This document shows, in pieces, positions 40,244 to 49,498 of a stretch of 64,000 nt of DNA. Numbering within the stretch: the stretch's first letter is position 1; the number at the start of each line of letters is the position of its first letter. The DNA lies in the NCBI RefSeq assembly GCF_018263855.1, contig NZ_CP073318.1, positions 1,364,001-1,428,000 on the forward strand, given 5' to 3'. Position numbers and translations under genes: made by a program. The notes beneath the pieces were generated by a model. That model was not told where the DNA came from and did no database searches. It saw nothing but the letters and a program-made list of their open reading frames with translations. The stretch comes from Kutzneria sp. CA-103260. Lineage in GTDB: Bacteria; Actinomycetota; Actinomycetes; Mycobacteriales; Pseudonocardiaceae.

Positions 40244-41263
40244 CTACAAACAGATCACCAAGCAGCACACCACAGCCGCGACCGGAGCGACCACGAAAGC
40301 CCCCGCCGGGCCGTAGTGATCAGTCAGCCAACCGGCGACCAGCTGCCCGCCCGCCGTACCCACCGGACCACCAGCGCTCAGCGTCGCGATCACCGTGCCG
40401 AGGCGGCCGCCGGCCCGACGCTCGGCCGCCACGAACAGCGACACCATGAACGGCGCGATGGTCGCCCCGCCGACGACCATCGCCACCGGCAGCGGCAGCA
40501 CCGTGAACGTGACCATGCCAACCAGCAGTGCCGCGGCGGAAACCTTTTGAGGAAGCCGAATCCAGCCGCTCAGCAGCCCTCCGAGCCCGCTGCCGACCCC
40601 GAGCAGCGCGTACAGCCCGGTCGCGCCCCGCGCGGCCACGCCCGTCTGCACCGCCCCGAAGATCATGCCCACCGCGGCCATCGCACCGACCAGCACCACG
40701 ATCGACCGCCAGCTGATCACCTTGTCCGACAACCGTTCCGGCCGGCGACGGTCGTACCGCAGCGCGAACGGCAGCGCCGCACCCAGCACCAGCAGGAGCA
40801 TGATCGGCAGGCCGGCGATCACCGGCCCGAGGATGAAGCTGAGCTCGTCCGCCGCCGCCTCGAAGGACAGCGCCACCGGCAGCAGATCGGGTCGGCTCAA
40901 CGCCCAGTGCACCCGTGCCAGCGGCCCCACCTGGGGCTGCGTCAGGCCGGCCAGCACCGCCACGGGCCAGGCCTTCGGCCCCGCCACGATCATCACCGCC
41001 ACCGCCGTGGCGTTCAGCAACGCTGCCACCACCCCGACCCGGCGCGGGCCGTGCCGATCGGCTAACCGACCGACCAGCAACCCGCCACCAGCAATGGCAA
41101 TGCTTTGCGCGGCAGCCACAACGCCGGCCTGGGTGAAGCTCACCCCGCCGCCGCGCAGCCACAACAGCGTCGCCAGCGGCAGCATCGCGTACGGCAGCCG
41201 CGCCGCCAGACCCAGCAACAGGAACCACGGACCGGACGAGCGTGCGAGCTCGCGGTAGGACAT
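40244..41263 (-). CDS. MFS transporter (short)
   Basis: The 339-aa membrane protein belongs to the major facilitator superfamily: GLLVGRLADRHGPRRVGVVAALL is the loop 2-3 motif, and DELSFILGPVIAGLP follows. At 339 residues it is shorter than the usual ~400, and probably has ten or eleven helices. The sequence resembles uncharacterised drug/sugar exporters of actinomycetes. ATG 41263 is preceded by GGGAGACGTC. It converges with the TetR gene 4 bp away and no substrate can be proposed. Confidence 0.82.
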   Translation of the reverse strand: MSYRELARSSGPWFLLLGLAARLPYAMLPLATLLWLRGGGVSFTQAGVVAAAQSIAIAGGGLLVGRLADRHGPRRVGVVAALLNATAVAVMIVAGPKAWPVAVLAGLTQPQVGPLARVHWALSRPDLLPVALSFEAAADELSFILGPVIAGLPIMLLLVLGAALPFALRYDRRRPERLSDKVISWRSIVVLVGAMAAVGMIFGAVQTGVAARGATGLYALLGVGSGLGGLLSGWIRLPQKVSAAALLVGMVTFTVLPLPVAMVVGGATIAPFMVSLFVAAERRAGGRLGTVIATLSAGGPVGTAGGQLVAGWLTDHYGPAGAFVVAPVAAVVCCLVICL

Positions 41264-41374
41264 GACGTCTCCCGGGCACAATGAGGAGACGCGCCTACCC
41301 AGCCACCAGACGCGTGCCCTGTCCCGGTTCTGACCGCAGAATACCGACGCCGCCGGCTGTGACACACTCCCCGC

Positions 41375-41992
41375 GTGTCATGGGAAGACGTATCCGCCGC
41401 CATTGCCGAGGCCGAGTGTCCCGTAGCCGTGCTGCCGGCCGACGCGGCGCACGCCGCCGAATGCCTGAGCGGACTGGGCATCTCCGACCAGTCGTGGCTC
41501 GGCGCCGTCGTCGCGAACACCGGCGGCCTGCTGCTGGACCACGGCTGGCTGCGGGTGCTGGGCAGCGGTGCGCCCGGCCTGCCGGACGTTCTCGCCGACG
41601 CCGACCGCCAGTCGGCGTACCTGCCGGTCGGACACGATGTGCTCGGCGGCCAGTTCGTGTGGACGCCGAACGACAGCGGGCGCCCGACGATCCACTACTT
41701 CGGGCCCGACGCGCTCGAATGGCGTGACCTCGAACTGGGCTACGCCGAGTGGCTGGCGGCCATGCTCGGTGGCTCGCTCGACGGCTTCTACGAGACGCTG
41801 CGTTGGCCCGGCTGGGCCGAGGAAGTCTCCGCCTGCCGACCCGACCAGGGCATCCACACCTTCCCGCCACCGTGGAGCGTGCAGGGCAAGGACCTCGCGA
41901 CGGTGTCCCGCAAGGTGATCCCCATGACGGAGTTGGTGTCCTTCCACGAAGACACCGCCCGTCAGCTCGCCTCCGGCTCAGCCAACACGTAG
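41375..41992 (+). CDS. DUF2625-family protein
   Basis: The 205-aa protein matches the pattern of DUF2625 proteins: DQSWLGAVVANTGGLLLDHGWLRVLG, then GGQFVWTPNDSGRPTIHYFGPDALEW and GFYETLRWPGW. The family has no established function. It is translated from GTG 41375 (VSWEDVSAAIAEAECP) and stands alone between a transporter and an SDR gene. Confidence 0.82.
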   Translation: MSWEDVSAAIAEAECPVAVLPADAAHAAECLSGLGISDQSWLGAVVANTGGLLLDHGWLRVLGSGAPGLPDVLADADRQSAYLPVGHDVLGGQFVWTPNDSGRPTIHYFGPDALEWRDLELGYAEWLAAMLGGSLDGFYETLRWPGWAEEVSACRPDQGIHTFPPPWSVQGKDLATVSRKVIPMTELVSFHEDTARQLASGSANT

Positions 41993-42008
41993 GCGACCTC
42001 CGGCCAGA

Positions 42009-42875
42009 TCACTGCCGCCGAAGAAGAGCCGCTGCGGGGTCGACGCCGGTCAGTTCGACGCTGAGGTCCCAGACCCGGGCGGCCAGCGCGGTGTCGGCGA
42101 GGATGCCGCGGACGGGTTCGAGGTGGGGGCGGCCCCGGAGACCGAAAAGCCGTGGGCCCCACAGCTGGCCGCTCTGTACGAAGGGGTCGAGTACGCAGCG
42201 GACGGCAGGCCAGGCGCCGGCGTCCTTGCCCTGCAACAGAGGCAGGCGGAAGCCGGTGGGGCGGGTGTGCACGGGCGGGCGGGACGGGGTGAGGGAGTCG
42301 AGCGCGCCGCCGGGGTGGTTGACGACGCTGAAGACACCGCGGCGGGCCAGCTCGAAGCCGAACAGCATCTGGGCCAGCTTGGACCGGGCGTAGACCTTCT
42401 TGCCGTCGGGCTCCTGGGCGGCGAAGTCGGCCGACTTGGCGACGAAGCTGCCGGTGGTAACGACTCGGGCGTTACGGGACAGGTGGGGTGCGAGCCGGGC
42501 GGTGAGGGCGAAGTGTCCCAGGTGGTTGACGGCGAAGGTCCGCTCGTCCGGATCGGGTCCGTCGAACAGCATGCCGGCGTTGAGCACCACAGCGTCGAGC
42601 CGCACGTCGAGCCGGTCGGCGGACTCCTGAAGAGACGGCAGATCGCCGAGGTCCAGCGGGAGATGGCTGAGCGCGGCCGAGGGATGGCGGGACCGGATGG
42701 CGGTCATCGCGGCGGCGGCCCGGTCGGCGGAGCGGCAGCCGAGGACCACGGTCGCGCCGGCGCCGGCCAGCTGTTCGGCGACGAAGTAGCCGATGCCGGC
42801 GTTGCCGCCGGTGACCAGCGCGGTCCGGCCCTCGGCCGGTGGCGGGCGGTGCACGTCCCAGGAAGTCATAGCCAT
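42009..42875 (-). CDS. SDR-family oxidoreductase
   Basis: The 288-aa short-chain dehydrogenase has the nucleotide-binding TGGNAGIG, the NAG motif (VVLNAGMLF), a catalytic Ser (TTGSFVAKS) and YARSK with the active Tyr/Lys. Length and the region after YARSK resemble retinol dehydrogenase/WWOX-like SDRs. It starts at ATG 42875 or 42869 and is divergent from a TetR gene whose operator-like palindrome lies in between. Likely repressed by that regulator; substrate unknown. Confidence 0.87.
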   Translation of the reverse strand: MAMTSWDVHRPPPAEGRTALVTGGNAGIGYFVAEQLAGAGATVVLGCRSADRAAAAMTAIRSRHPSAALSHLPLDLGDLPSLQESADRLDVRLDAVVLNAGMLFDGPDPDERTFAVNHLGHFALTARLAPHLSRNARVVTTGSFVAKSADFAAQEPDGKKVYARSKLAQMLFGFELARRGVFSVVNHPGGALDSLTPSRPPVHTRPTGFRLPLLQGKDAGAWPAVRCVLDPFVQSGQLWGPRLFGLRGRPHLEPVRGILADTALAARVWDLSVELTGVDPAAALLRRQ

Positions 42876-42886
42876 ACCGTAATCGG

Positions 42887-42899
42887 AGTCGTTCCGACT
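42887..42899. promoter_or_regulatory. TetR operator candidate
   Basis: A short palindrome (AGTCG, 3-nt spacer, CGACT) lies in the 58-bp gap between the SDR and the divergent TetR gene. It is the only symmetric site in this gap. Confidence 0.45.
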
Positions 42900-42933
42900 T
42901 TGCAATCGCTTCGAGCGTGGGTACGGTGGCGGC

Positions 42934-43509
42934 ATGACCACGCCGGGACGTCGCGAGCGCAAGAAGGCCGCCACGCGCAGAGCGCTGTCCGACGCGGCGT
43001 TGGGCCTGTTCCTGGCACGCGGCTTCGACAAGGTCACGGTCGCGGAGATCGCCGAGGCCGCCGACACGGCGGTGTCGACCCTGTTCGCGCACTTCCCGGC
43101 GGGCAAGGAGGCGCTCATCCTCGGCGACGGCGCGGAGCGCGGACGGGCGTTGGCGGAGGCGGTCCGGGACCGTCCACAAGGGACTTCGATCCTCAAGGCG
43201 CTGAAGGACTTCCTCGCCACCCGGGGCCCGTTCGAGGCGGAGCCCGACGCGTACACCCGCCAGGTCACGGAGCTGGTGGTGACCACACCGGCCTTGCGGG
43301 CCTACGCCCGGGCCATGTGGACGGACAACGAGGAGTCGCTGACCACGGTGATCGCGGCCGAGACCGGCCGCGACGCGGACGACCTGTCGCTGCGGCTGCT
43401 GGCCCGGTATGTGTTGGAGATTCCCGACATCGCCGGCACTGCGCCGAACGCCCCGGCGGCGCTGGAGGTCGCGTTCGAGCACCTGACGCGCGGCTGGCCG
43501 GACCTCTGA
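42934..43509 (+). CDS. TetR/AcrR-family regulator
   Basis: The 191-aa protein starts GRRERKKAATRRALSDAALGLF with the TetR helix-turn-helix (VTVAEIAEAADTAVSTLFAHF), followed by a helical ligand domain. The RRERKKAxTR start is common in TetR repressors of actinomycete oxidoreductase genes. It is divergent from the SDR and followed after one base by the FAD monooxygenase, so it likely controls both. Confidence 0.91.
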   Translation: MTTPGRRERKKAATRRALSDAALGLFLARGFDKVTVAEIAEAADTAVSTLFAHFPAGKEALILGDGAERGRALAEAVRDRPQGTSILKALKDFLATRGPFEAEPDAYTRQVTELVVTTPALRAYARAMWTDNEESLTTVIAAETGRDADDLSLRLLARYVLEIPDIAGTAPNAPAALEVAFEHLTRGWPDL

Positions 43510-43510
43510 C

Positions 43511-44812
43511 GTGGCACCGGTGATCGTCGTCGGGGCCGGGCCGACCGGCCTGACCGCCGCGGCGCTGCTGGCCCGGCATGGTGTCGACTGCGTGATCGTG
43601 GACCGCCGGCCGGCGCCGCATCCGCAACCGCGGGCCGTGCACCTGGACGACGAGGTGTGCCGGATCCTGGCCAGCATCGGCGTCGCCGACGAGTTCACCG
43701 CGATCTCCCGACCAGGCCAGGGTTTGCGGCTGCTCGATGCCGACATGCGGGTGCTGGCCGAGTTCCGCCGTGCCGCGGCGGCCGGCCGGCACGGCTTCCC
43801 CGAGGCCAACATGTTCGACCAGCCCGACCTGGAGCGGATCCTGCGCCGCAAGGTCAGCGTGGTCGACGGCGTCGAGGCCACGGAGCTCACCCAGCACGGC
43901 GATCACGTCCGTGTGAACGGCGAGCGCTTCGAGTACGCGCTCGGCTGCGATGGCGCGAACAGCTTTGTGCGCAAGGCAATCGGCGCGAGCATGCGGGATC
44001 TTGGCTTCGCGCAGCGATGGCTGGTGGTGGACATCGACACCGACAAGGACCTGGGCCAGTGGGACGGTGTGCACCAGGTCTGCGACACCAAGCGGGCGGC
44101 CACGTTCATGCGGGTCGGAGAGTCCCGCTACCGCTGGGAGTTCCGGCTTCAGCACCACGAGTCCGCCGCGGACTACCAGGATCTGGCCCGAATCCGCCCG
44201 CTGATCGCCCCTTGGACCAAGGTCGAGGATCTCCGGCTGCGCCGGGTCGCCGAGTATACCTTCCGGGCCCAGATTGCCGACAAGTGGCATGAGAACCGGG
44301 TTTTCCTGCTCGGCGACGCCGCCCACCTGACGCCGCCGTTCATCGGACAGGGCCTCGGCGCCGGCCTCCGTGACGCGGTCAACCTCACCTGGAAGCTGGC
44401 CCATGTCCGCGATGCACGGCTACCGGCCTCGGTCCTGGACACGTACCAGATCGAGCGACTTCCGCACGTGCGAACGATGATCCGGCTGGCCAAGCTGCTC
44501 GGCGTGGCCATGACCGAGGGCGGCGAGTTCGGCAACCTGCTTCGCCGCGTCCTGATGCCCCGCCTGCATCTCGTGCCGGGGCTGAGGAATCGCGTTCTCA
44601 GCAGCGAAACCCCCGCGCTGCGACGGTCCGAACTGGTACTGCGGCCCCGATTCCGCCGGGGCCTGGCGGGAACGCTGTGTCCCGCCAGGAATCCCGACCA
44701 GCTGATCACCGTCACGCCCGAGTCTCATCCCGATCTCGCCGACTGGCTACGCAAGGGCCGAGCCCGCGCGGCGGTCGTCCGCCCGGACGGAGTCGTCCTC
44801 CAAAGCGTGTGA
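43511..44812 (+). CDS. FAD-dependent aromatic hydroxylase (MhpA-like)
   Basis: The 433-aa class A flavoprotein monooxygenase has the N-terminal dinucleotide motif VIVVGAGPTGLTAA, the middle DG-type motif (ALGCDGANSFVRK) and the second FAD motif LLGDAAHLTPPFIGQGLGAG. The pattern resembles 3-(3-hydroxyphenyl)propionate hydroxylase MhpA, but the C-terminal region is shortened relative to the ~550-aa MhpA. It would hydroxylate a phenolic compound with NAD(P)H. GTG 43511 follows the TetR stop by one base. The substrate, or a role in drug inactivation, cannot be told apart. Confidence 0.87.
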   Translation: MAPVIVVGAGPTGLTAAALLARHGVDCVIVDRRPAPHPQPRAVHLDDEVCRILASIGVADEFTAISRPGQGLRLLDADMRVLAEFRRAAAAGRHGFPEANMFDQPDLERILRRKVSVVDGVEATELTQHGDHVRVNGERFEYALGCDGANSFVRKAIGASMRDLGFAQRWLVVDIDTDKDLGQWDGVHQVCDTKRAATFMRVGESRYRWEFRLQHHESAADYQDLARIRPLIAPWTKVEDLRLRRVAEYTFRAQIADKWHENRVFLLGDAAHLTPPFIGQGLGAGLRDAVNLTWKLAHVRDARLPASVLDTYQIERLPHVRTMIRLAKLLGVAMTEGGEFGNLLRRVLMPRLHLVPGLRNRVLSSETPALRRSELVLRPRFRRGLAGTLCPARNPDQLITVTPESHPDLADWLRKGRARAAVVRPDGVVLQSV

Positions 44813-44829
44813 CAACACCCAGTCCGACA

Positions 44830-46080
44830 TCACTTGCCGGCCAGCCGGTCCCGCACGTCGGGCACGGCATGGCTCAGGGTGTCCTGGTCCAGGGTCGCGC
44901 CGGTCACGTGTGGCAGGTGCACCACTACGTCGTAGGCCGCCAGGGCGTCCACCTCCGAGTAGAACACGCCGTATCGCTGCTCCTTCGCCGAGCTGACGGT
45001 GGCCTCGTCGGCGGGGGAGAGACGACGCAGGTCCACAGCGAACGGCTCGTCGCCGGCGCGGCTGGCGGCCATCAGCCCGTCGAGGCTGTCCGGCTTGGGC
45101 TCGTCCAGATCGGCGAACATGACGCCCTCGTAGAACGACGGCGTCATGTTCAGGGCCTGTCCGCCGCCGGTGGTCGTGCCGACCACGCGGTAGTCGTCGC
45201 CGAGCCGGTCGGCCAGATGCACGCCCATCACCGCCATCGGCCGCATGCCCGGAAGCGCCGAGGGGCGACGCTGCACGTGGGCGTTGTGCTCGACGAGCAC
45301 GATCCGCTCCTCGCGGCGCAGGATCCAGTCCACGGTGTCGGCGATGGTGACCTCGCGAACCTCCATGCCACCGGGCTGATCGCCGCGCGCCATGCCGCGG
45401 GCGGTGCCGTCCAGTCCGATCGTGACGTCCAATGCCCGCAGCGCCCGCTCGTACGCCTCGACGGAGGTCCTCCGCACGTAACCGATCCGGCCCGAGATCA
45501 GCCGTGCGCGCAGGTCGGCCAGGCCGGCGCTCAAGGTGTCCTTGTCGGCGCTCGTGGTGTACGCGTTGAGCGACACCAGCTGCGAGAACGCCGACGGGGC
45601 CGACAGCGAGACGGCGACTTCCCGGATCCGGGGGTCGACCTCGAACTGCGGATCGGCTTCGGCCAGATAGGCCAGCACCGGGTCCAGGCCGGGCAGCGTG
45701 GACGCGTTCGAACCGGGCAAATCGGTGCCATAGAAGCCGATGCGGTGCTCGCGCATCCACTCCAGGTGCTCACGCAGCTCGGTCCACAGCCCCATCAGGC
45801 CGGTCACGCCGTTGGCCAGCAGGTCGCCGAGTGCGCGCGAGTCGTCGCCCCGCACCCACTTGTCGACGTCCCAGCCCTCGACGAAGCCGGACTCCATCGC
45901 GTAGACGCGGAAGCCGTGCCGCTGCGCCAGGTGCCGGAACAGGCGGTGTCGCAACAGGTACTGCTCGCGGTTGTAGTGCGAGCTCTCGCCGATGGCGACC
46001 ACCCGCGCGCCGCCGAGCGCCTCGTCCAGCCGGTCGAGGTCGTCCAGCGAGAACACCGCCGCGTCGCTGAGCCTGTCCAT
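44830..46080 (-). CDS. erythromycin esterase-family protein
   Basis: The 416-aa protein has the family signatures: GESSHYNREQYLLRH (Glu and His of the active site), ESGFVEGWDVDKWVRG, and LVEHNAHVQRRPSALPG. Relatives include macrolide esterases EreA/EreB and succinoglycan-biosynthesis-associated proteins; many actinomycete members have other roles. No signal peptide is seen. It is divergent from a small winged-helix regulator with a four-part dyad between them. Esterase activity against macrolides is possible but unproven. Confidence 0.87.
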   Translation of the reverse strand: MDRLSDAAVFSLDDLDRLDEALGGARVVAIGESSHYNREQYLLRHRLFRHLAQRHGFRVYAMESGFVEGWDVDKWVRGDDSRALGDLLANGVTGLMGLWTELREHLEWMREHRIGFYGTDLPGSNASTLPGLDPVLAYLAEADPQFEVDPRIREVAVSLSAPSAFSQLVSLNAYTTSADKDTLSAGLADLRARLISGRIGYVRRTSVEAYERALRALDVTIGLDGTARGMARGDQPGGMEVREVTIADTVDWILRREERIVLVEHNAHVQRRPSALPGMRPMAVMGVHLADRLGDDYRVVGTTTGGGQALNMTPSFYEGVMFADLDEPKPDSLDGLMAASRAGDEPFAVDLRRLSPADEATVSSAKEQRYGVFYSEVDALAAYDVVVHLPHVTGATLDQDTLSHAVPDVRDRLAGK

Positions 46081-46102
46081 GGTCGTCCCCCTCGGGTTCG
46101 CA

Positions 46103-46136
46103 TTCCCAACTTTGGTAACGGTACCAGATGTGGGAA
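46103..46136. promoter_or_regulatory. 34-bp four-part operator dyad
   Basis: The symmetric arrangement is TTCCCA, 4 nt, TGGTA, 4 nt, TACCA, 4 nt, TGGGAA, perfect in all paired positions around a centre at 46119/46120. It lies in the 66-bp gap between the esterase-family gene and its divergent regulator, so it is very probably that regulator's binding site. Confidence 0.7.
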
Positions 46137-46146
46137 CATAGCACCC

Positions 46147-46674
46147 GTGGACCAGCTCGACCTCCTCCTGCACCCGATCCGGCTGCGCATCGTGCACGCC
46201 CTGTCCGGCGACCGCGTCCGAACCACCTCGGACCTCTGCCGGCAGCTGCCCGACGTGCCCAAGACCAGCCTGTACCGGCATGTCGGGCTGCTCGCCGACG
46301 GCGGGATCCTGGAGGTCGTCGACGAGCAGCGGGTGCACGGAGCGGTGGAGCGGCACTACCGGCTGCGGGGCGGCGGGGCGGTGATCGACCGGGAGACCGC
46401 GGAGGCGATGACGCTGGAAGATCACCGGCGCGGGTTCACCGGTGCGATGGCCTCGCTGATGGCGGAGTTCAACGCCTACCTCGACCGCGACGGCGCGAAT
46501 CCACCGGCCGATGCCGTCGGCTACAAGCAGGGCGTGGTGTGGTTGGACGACGCCGAGGCCGTGGAACTGGCCGAGGAGATCGTCGCCGCCCTGCGCCGGC
46601 GCGCGGCCAACGGCCCCGGTGGCGGCCGTCGGCCACGCCTGCTGAGCCTGATCGCTTTCCCCACGGAGTCATGA
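46147..46674 (+). CDS. helix-turn-helix (ArsR-like) regulator
   Basis: The 175-aa protein opens with a winged helix (LLLHPIRLRIVHALSGDRVRTT, then VPKTSLYRHVGLLADGGILEVV) of the ArsR/HTH_20 type, followed by a helical C-terminal half without metal-binding cysteines. It starts at GTG 46147 and is divergent from the erythromycin-esterase-like gene, the probable target. A strong hairpin terminator follows the stop codon. Confidence 0.85.
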   Translation: MDQLDLLLHPIRLRIVHALSGDRVRTTSDLCRQLPDVPKTSLYRHVGLLADGGILEVVDEQRVHGAVERHYRLRGGGAVIDRETAEAMTLEDHRRGFTGAMASLMAEFNAYLDRDGANPPADAVGYKQGVVWLDDAEAVELAEEIVAALRRRAANGPGGGRRPRLLSLIAFPTES

Positions 46675-46677
46675 CAA

Positions 46678-46709
46678 AACGGGGCGCCGACAGCCGTCGG
46701 CGCCCCGTT
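46678..46709 (+). terminator. terminator hairpin after the HTH regulator
   Basis: A perfect 14-bp stem (AACGGGGCGCCGAC and its complement) with a 4-nt loop starts 3 bp after the stop codon. No U-run follows, as is common in high-GC actinomycetes. It could also serve the convergent glycosyltransferase gene. Confidence 0.85.
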
Positions 46710-46791
46710 CGCGGAGCTCGACAGATCAGGAGATCGGGGTGTCGTGGCCCCACACGCCGTTGTGCCGCACGCGCTTCGGACAAACGGGTTG

Positions 46792-48426
46792 CTAGACGCC
46801 GGCGCAGTCGTACAGGTGTTCGCGCACTTCGGCGCAGTGCTCGGCGGCCCAGTTCACGTTGGCCTGCGGGACGGTCCGCGCCGGCTTCTTGACGGTGCCC
46901 TGGACGTACCGGAGTTGGCCGGTCTGAATGAGCGTCCGGAACTGGTCGGCGGTCGGGAACGGAGTTTTCGCGCTGTAGCCGCCCATCGGCAGCACGCTGG
47001 CCCCGGCCTGGGAGATCAGCGTGGCGGCCGGCCCGGCGCCGTCGACCGCGAGCGCGTAACGGGTGTCGGCCCGCTGGACCAGGTCCAGTAGCTCACGATC
47101 CTTTTTGGACAGAAGGTGTGGCTTGCGAGGCTTTGCGCCGACGGACGGATTGGCGGCATTGGCGCTGGCCACATGGGAATCGGTGGAAAGGGTCCAGGCG
47201 GTGGGCGTGATCAGCACGGCGACGAGCCCGGCCACCGCTCCCAGCGCGGCCACCCGAGAGGTACGGGCGGCCATCAGTGCCAGGATGGCGACCAGGGCGA
47301 GCACGGCGACGGCGGCGGTCAGCGACTGGTGGGGGAGCAGCAGCGCCCAGCCGGCGGTCACCAGTACCACCGTCGGCAGCAGCCACGGCCGGCTCGTTCG
47401 CTCACGCCAGAACAGCACCAGACCAGCGCCGGTCAGCGCGGCGACGGCTGGCGCCAGTACGATCACGTAGTAGGCGTGCCGGAACTGGCCGAAGCCGAAG
47501 GCGGCGAGATGCACCGCCAGCCATAGGCCCCACATCGCGAACCCACTGCGCTGCCGAGTCCAGAGCAGACCGAGCACGACCGCGAGCAGACAAATCGGAT
47601 ACATCCAGCCGATCTGGACGAAAGTGTGCTCGGACAACAGGTTCCGCCAGCCGCCCCCGCCGTGGAAGCGGCCGGCCGCGTTGTAGCCGAAGACCATGGA
47701 CAGCGGGTTGTTGTCGGTGGTCGCGTCGATGTACGGCCGGTCGGCCGGCGGCGTGAGCAGCGTGAGCACGATCCAGACCGACGAGACCGCCAGCGTCACC
47801 CCGCCGGCCACCAACAGCCTGCCGATCCGCCGCCGCTGCGCGAACAGGACGTAGCCGACGGCGAACACCGGCAGCACCAGCCAGGCCTGCACCATCTTCA
47901 CCTGGAACGCCAGGCCCACCCACACCGCGCACAGCCACAGCGGCTTGTCGTCCAGGACGCTGCGCTGCCAGGCCCCCGCCGCCAACACCAGCAGCAACGT
48001 CAGCAGCGTGTCCGAGATCTGCGACTTCGCCAGCGCCGCGGCGATCGGCGTCACCGCCAGCACCAGCGCCGCCAGCAGCCCGGCCTCCGGCCCGAAGCAG
48101 CGCTCGACCACCTTGTACAGCACCAGAACCGTGAGCACGGCCTCCAGCACCGACGGCAGCGCCACCGACCAGTCGTGGAAGCCGAACACCCGCACCGACA
48201 ACGCCTGCAGCCAGAAGGCCCCGGGGATCTTGTCGATGCTGATCGACCCCTGCGGATCGAAGCCCCCGAACACGAACGCCCGCCAGCTGCCGGCCATGCT
48301 GCGGACCGCTGAGGCGTAGTAGTTGTGCACCGGCCGAACCGTGATGCCCCAGGCGTAGACGACCGAGGTGAGAACCGCGATTCCGGCCAGTGCTGACCTG
48401 ATCAGCGTCGTGCGTGCCAACGGCAT
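46792..48426 (-). CDS. GT39/ArnT-like membrane glycosyltransferase
   Basis: The 544-aa GT-C-fold protein has about twelve membrane segments and a C-terminal soluble domain of about 130 residues. The first periplasmic loop keeps the acidic FDPQGSISIDKIPGAFW segment with the likely catalytic Asp, and LAKSQISDTLLTLLLVLAAG corresponds to the conserved second region. Such actinomycete proteins use polyprenyl-phosphate sugars to glycosylate cell-envelope lipids, polymers or proteins. It is apparently a single-gene unit starting at ATG 48426; the acceptor is unknown. Confidence 0.85.
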   Translation of the reverse strand: MPLARTTLIRSALAGIAVLTSVVYAWGITVRPVHNYYASAVRSMAGSWRAFVFGGFDPQGSISIDKIPGAFWLQALSVRVFGFHDWSVALPSVLEAVLTVLVLYKVVERCFGPEAGLLAALVLAVTPIAAALAKSQISDTLLTLLLVLAAGAWQRSVLDDKPLWLCAVWVGLAFQVKMVQAWLVLPVFAVGYVLFAQRRRIGRLLVAGGVTLAVSSVWIVLTLLTPPADRPYIDATTDNNPLSMVFGYNAAGRFHGGGGWRNLLSEHTFVQIGWMYPICLLAVVLGLLWTRQRSGFAMWGLWLAVHLAAFGFGQFRHAYYVIVLAPAVAALTGAGLVLFWRERTSRPWLLPTVVLVTAGWALLLPHQSLTAAVAVLALVAILALMAARTSRVAALGAVAGLVAVLITPTAWTLSTDSHVASANAANPSVGAKPRKPHLLSKKDRELLDLVQRADTRYALAVDGAGPAATLISQAGASVLPMGGYSAKTPFPTADQFRTLIQTGQLRYVQGTVKKPARTVPQANVNWAAEHCAEVREHLYDCAGV

Positions 48427-48547
48427 GGTGAAGCCCCCAACAGTGCTGCGGGCTGCCGGCGGATGGCGGCGCGAGGTCGATGCGGATTCATCTTACTGGC
48501 GAAGGCAAGGGATGCTCGCCCCCGACGCCAGGCGAGCATCCCGACCC

Positions 48548-49498
48548 TCACAGGTGCGCGGTGAGCGGGTGGGCGGTGAAGAAGTCCCAGATCACCTGAG
48601 TGGCCTTGATGGTCTGGGTGGCCGAGCCGGGGCCGCTGTCCACCAGTTCGCCGGGCCAGGTGTGGCCGGCCCCGATGATCCGGTAGTGGGTGACGTCGCC
48701 GTGCTGGGAACAGTCGGTCCACGCGAACTTGATGACGTCGGTGCCGATCGGGGTCTGGGACGGCCCGGTGGCGCAGTGGTTGTGGGTGGCACGGTCCTGG
48801 GCCCACTGCATGAGCGGCGGGGTGGCCACGCCGTGGCTGACGTCGCCGTCGTAGGCGATGGTGGGGTCGGCAGTGCCGTGGAAGTCGACGATGGGAGCGG
48901 GCGCGCTGGTGTCGCAGCCGACGGTGGTGCCGGGGTAGAAGGCGCCGGCGATGGTGCCGAAAGCGGCGATGCGGAAGGGCAGTTGGCAGGCCAGCAGGGC
49001 GACGAAGCCGGCGCCGTTGGACTTGCCGGTGGCGAAGATCCGGTTGGGGTCGACGCACAGCGTCGCCTGGAGGTGGTCGAGCAGGTCGCTGACGAACTGG
49101 ACGTCGTCGACCGGGGCCGCGTAGGGCGCGCTCTCCCAGGCGCGCTGGTCGTCCTGGCCCTTGGCCCCCACCGGATACACGGCGATGGCGTTGAGATTGT
49201 CGATGCCGGAAAAGGCCTCGATGTCCGAGCCGTCACCCTTGCGGCCGTGGAAGGCCATGACCAGCGGTGTCGGCTGGAACGGCTGGTACCCGGCGGGCAG
49301 GTGGATCAGGTAATCCCGCTGCATGCCACCGGAGGTGATGGTCTGGTTGGTGGTGACGCCCACGGGCGGAGCGTTCGGGGAGAGGCAGCCGGCCGAGAGG
49401 CGCGGATAGTTGCGCACCGCGGGCTCGGCGGCGAAAGCGCTTGCGGGCACGGCAAGAGCGGTCAGCGCGACGATCGCGGTGGCGAGTAGTCTTCTCAC
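48548..49498 (-). CDS. secreted PHB depolymerase/feruloyl esterase-like hydrolase
   Basis: The 316-aa protein has a signal peptide (residues ~1-23, ending SAFA) and an alpha/beta-hydrolase domain of the esterase-PHB-depolymerase (LpqC) family. The triad is visible: Ser in TGKSNGAGF, Asp in HGTADPTI and His in GAGHTWPG. It is the last gene of a six-gene operon, starting at GTG 49498 over the ABC ATPase stop. The pairing with an importer suggests that it releases a small molecule outside the cell for uptake; this is inference. Confidence 0.85.
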   Translation of the reverse strand: MRRLLATAIVALTALAVPASAFAAEPAVRNYPRLSAGCLSPNAPPVGVTTNQTITSGGMQRDYLIHLPAGYQPFQPTPLVMAFHGRKGDGSDIEAFSGIDNLNAIAVYPVGAKGQDDQRAWESAPYAAPVDDVQFVSDLLDHLQATLCVDPNRIFATGKSNGAGFVALLACQLPFRIAAFGTIAGAFYPGTTVGCDTSAPAPIVDFHGTADPTIAYDGDVSHGVATPPLMQWAQDRATHNHCATGPSQTPIGTDVIKFAWTDCSQHGDVTHYRIIGAGHTWPGELVDSGPGSATQTIKATQVIWDFFTAHPLTAHL

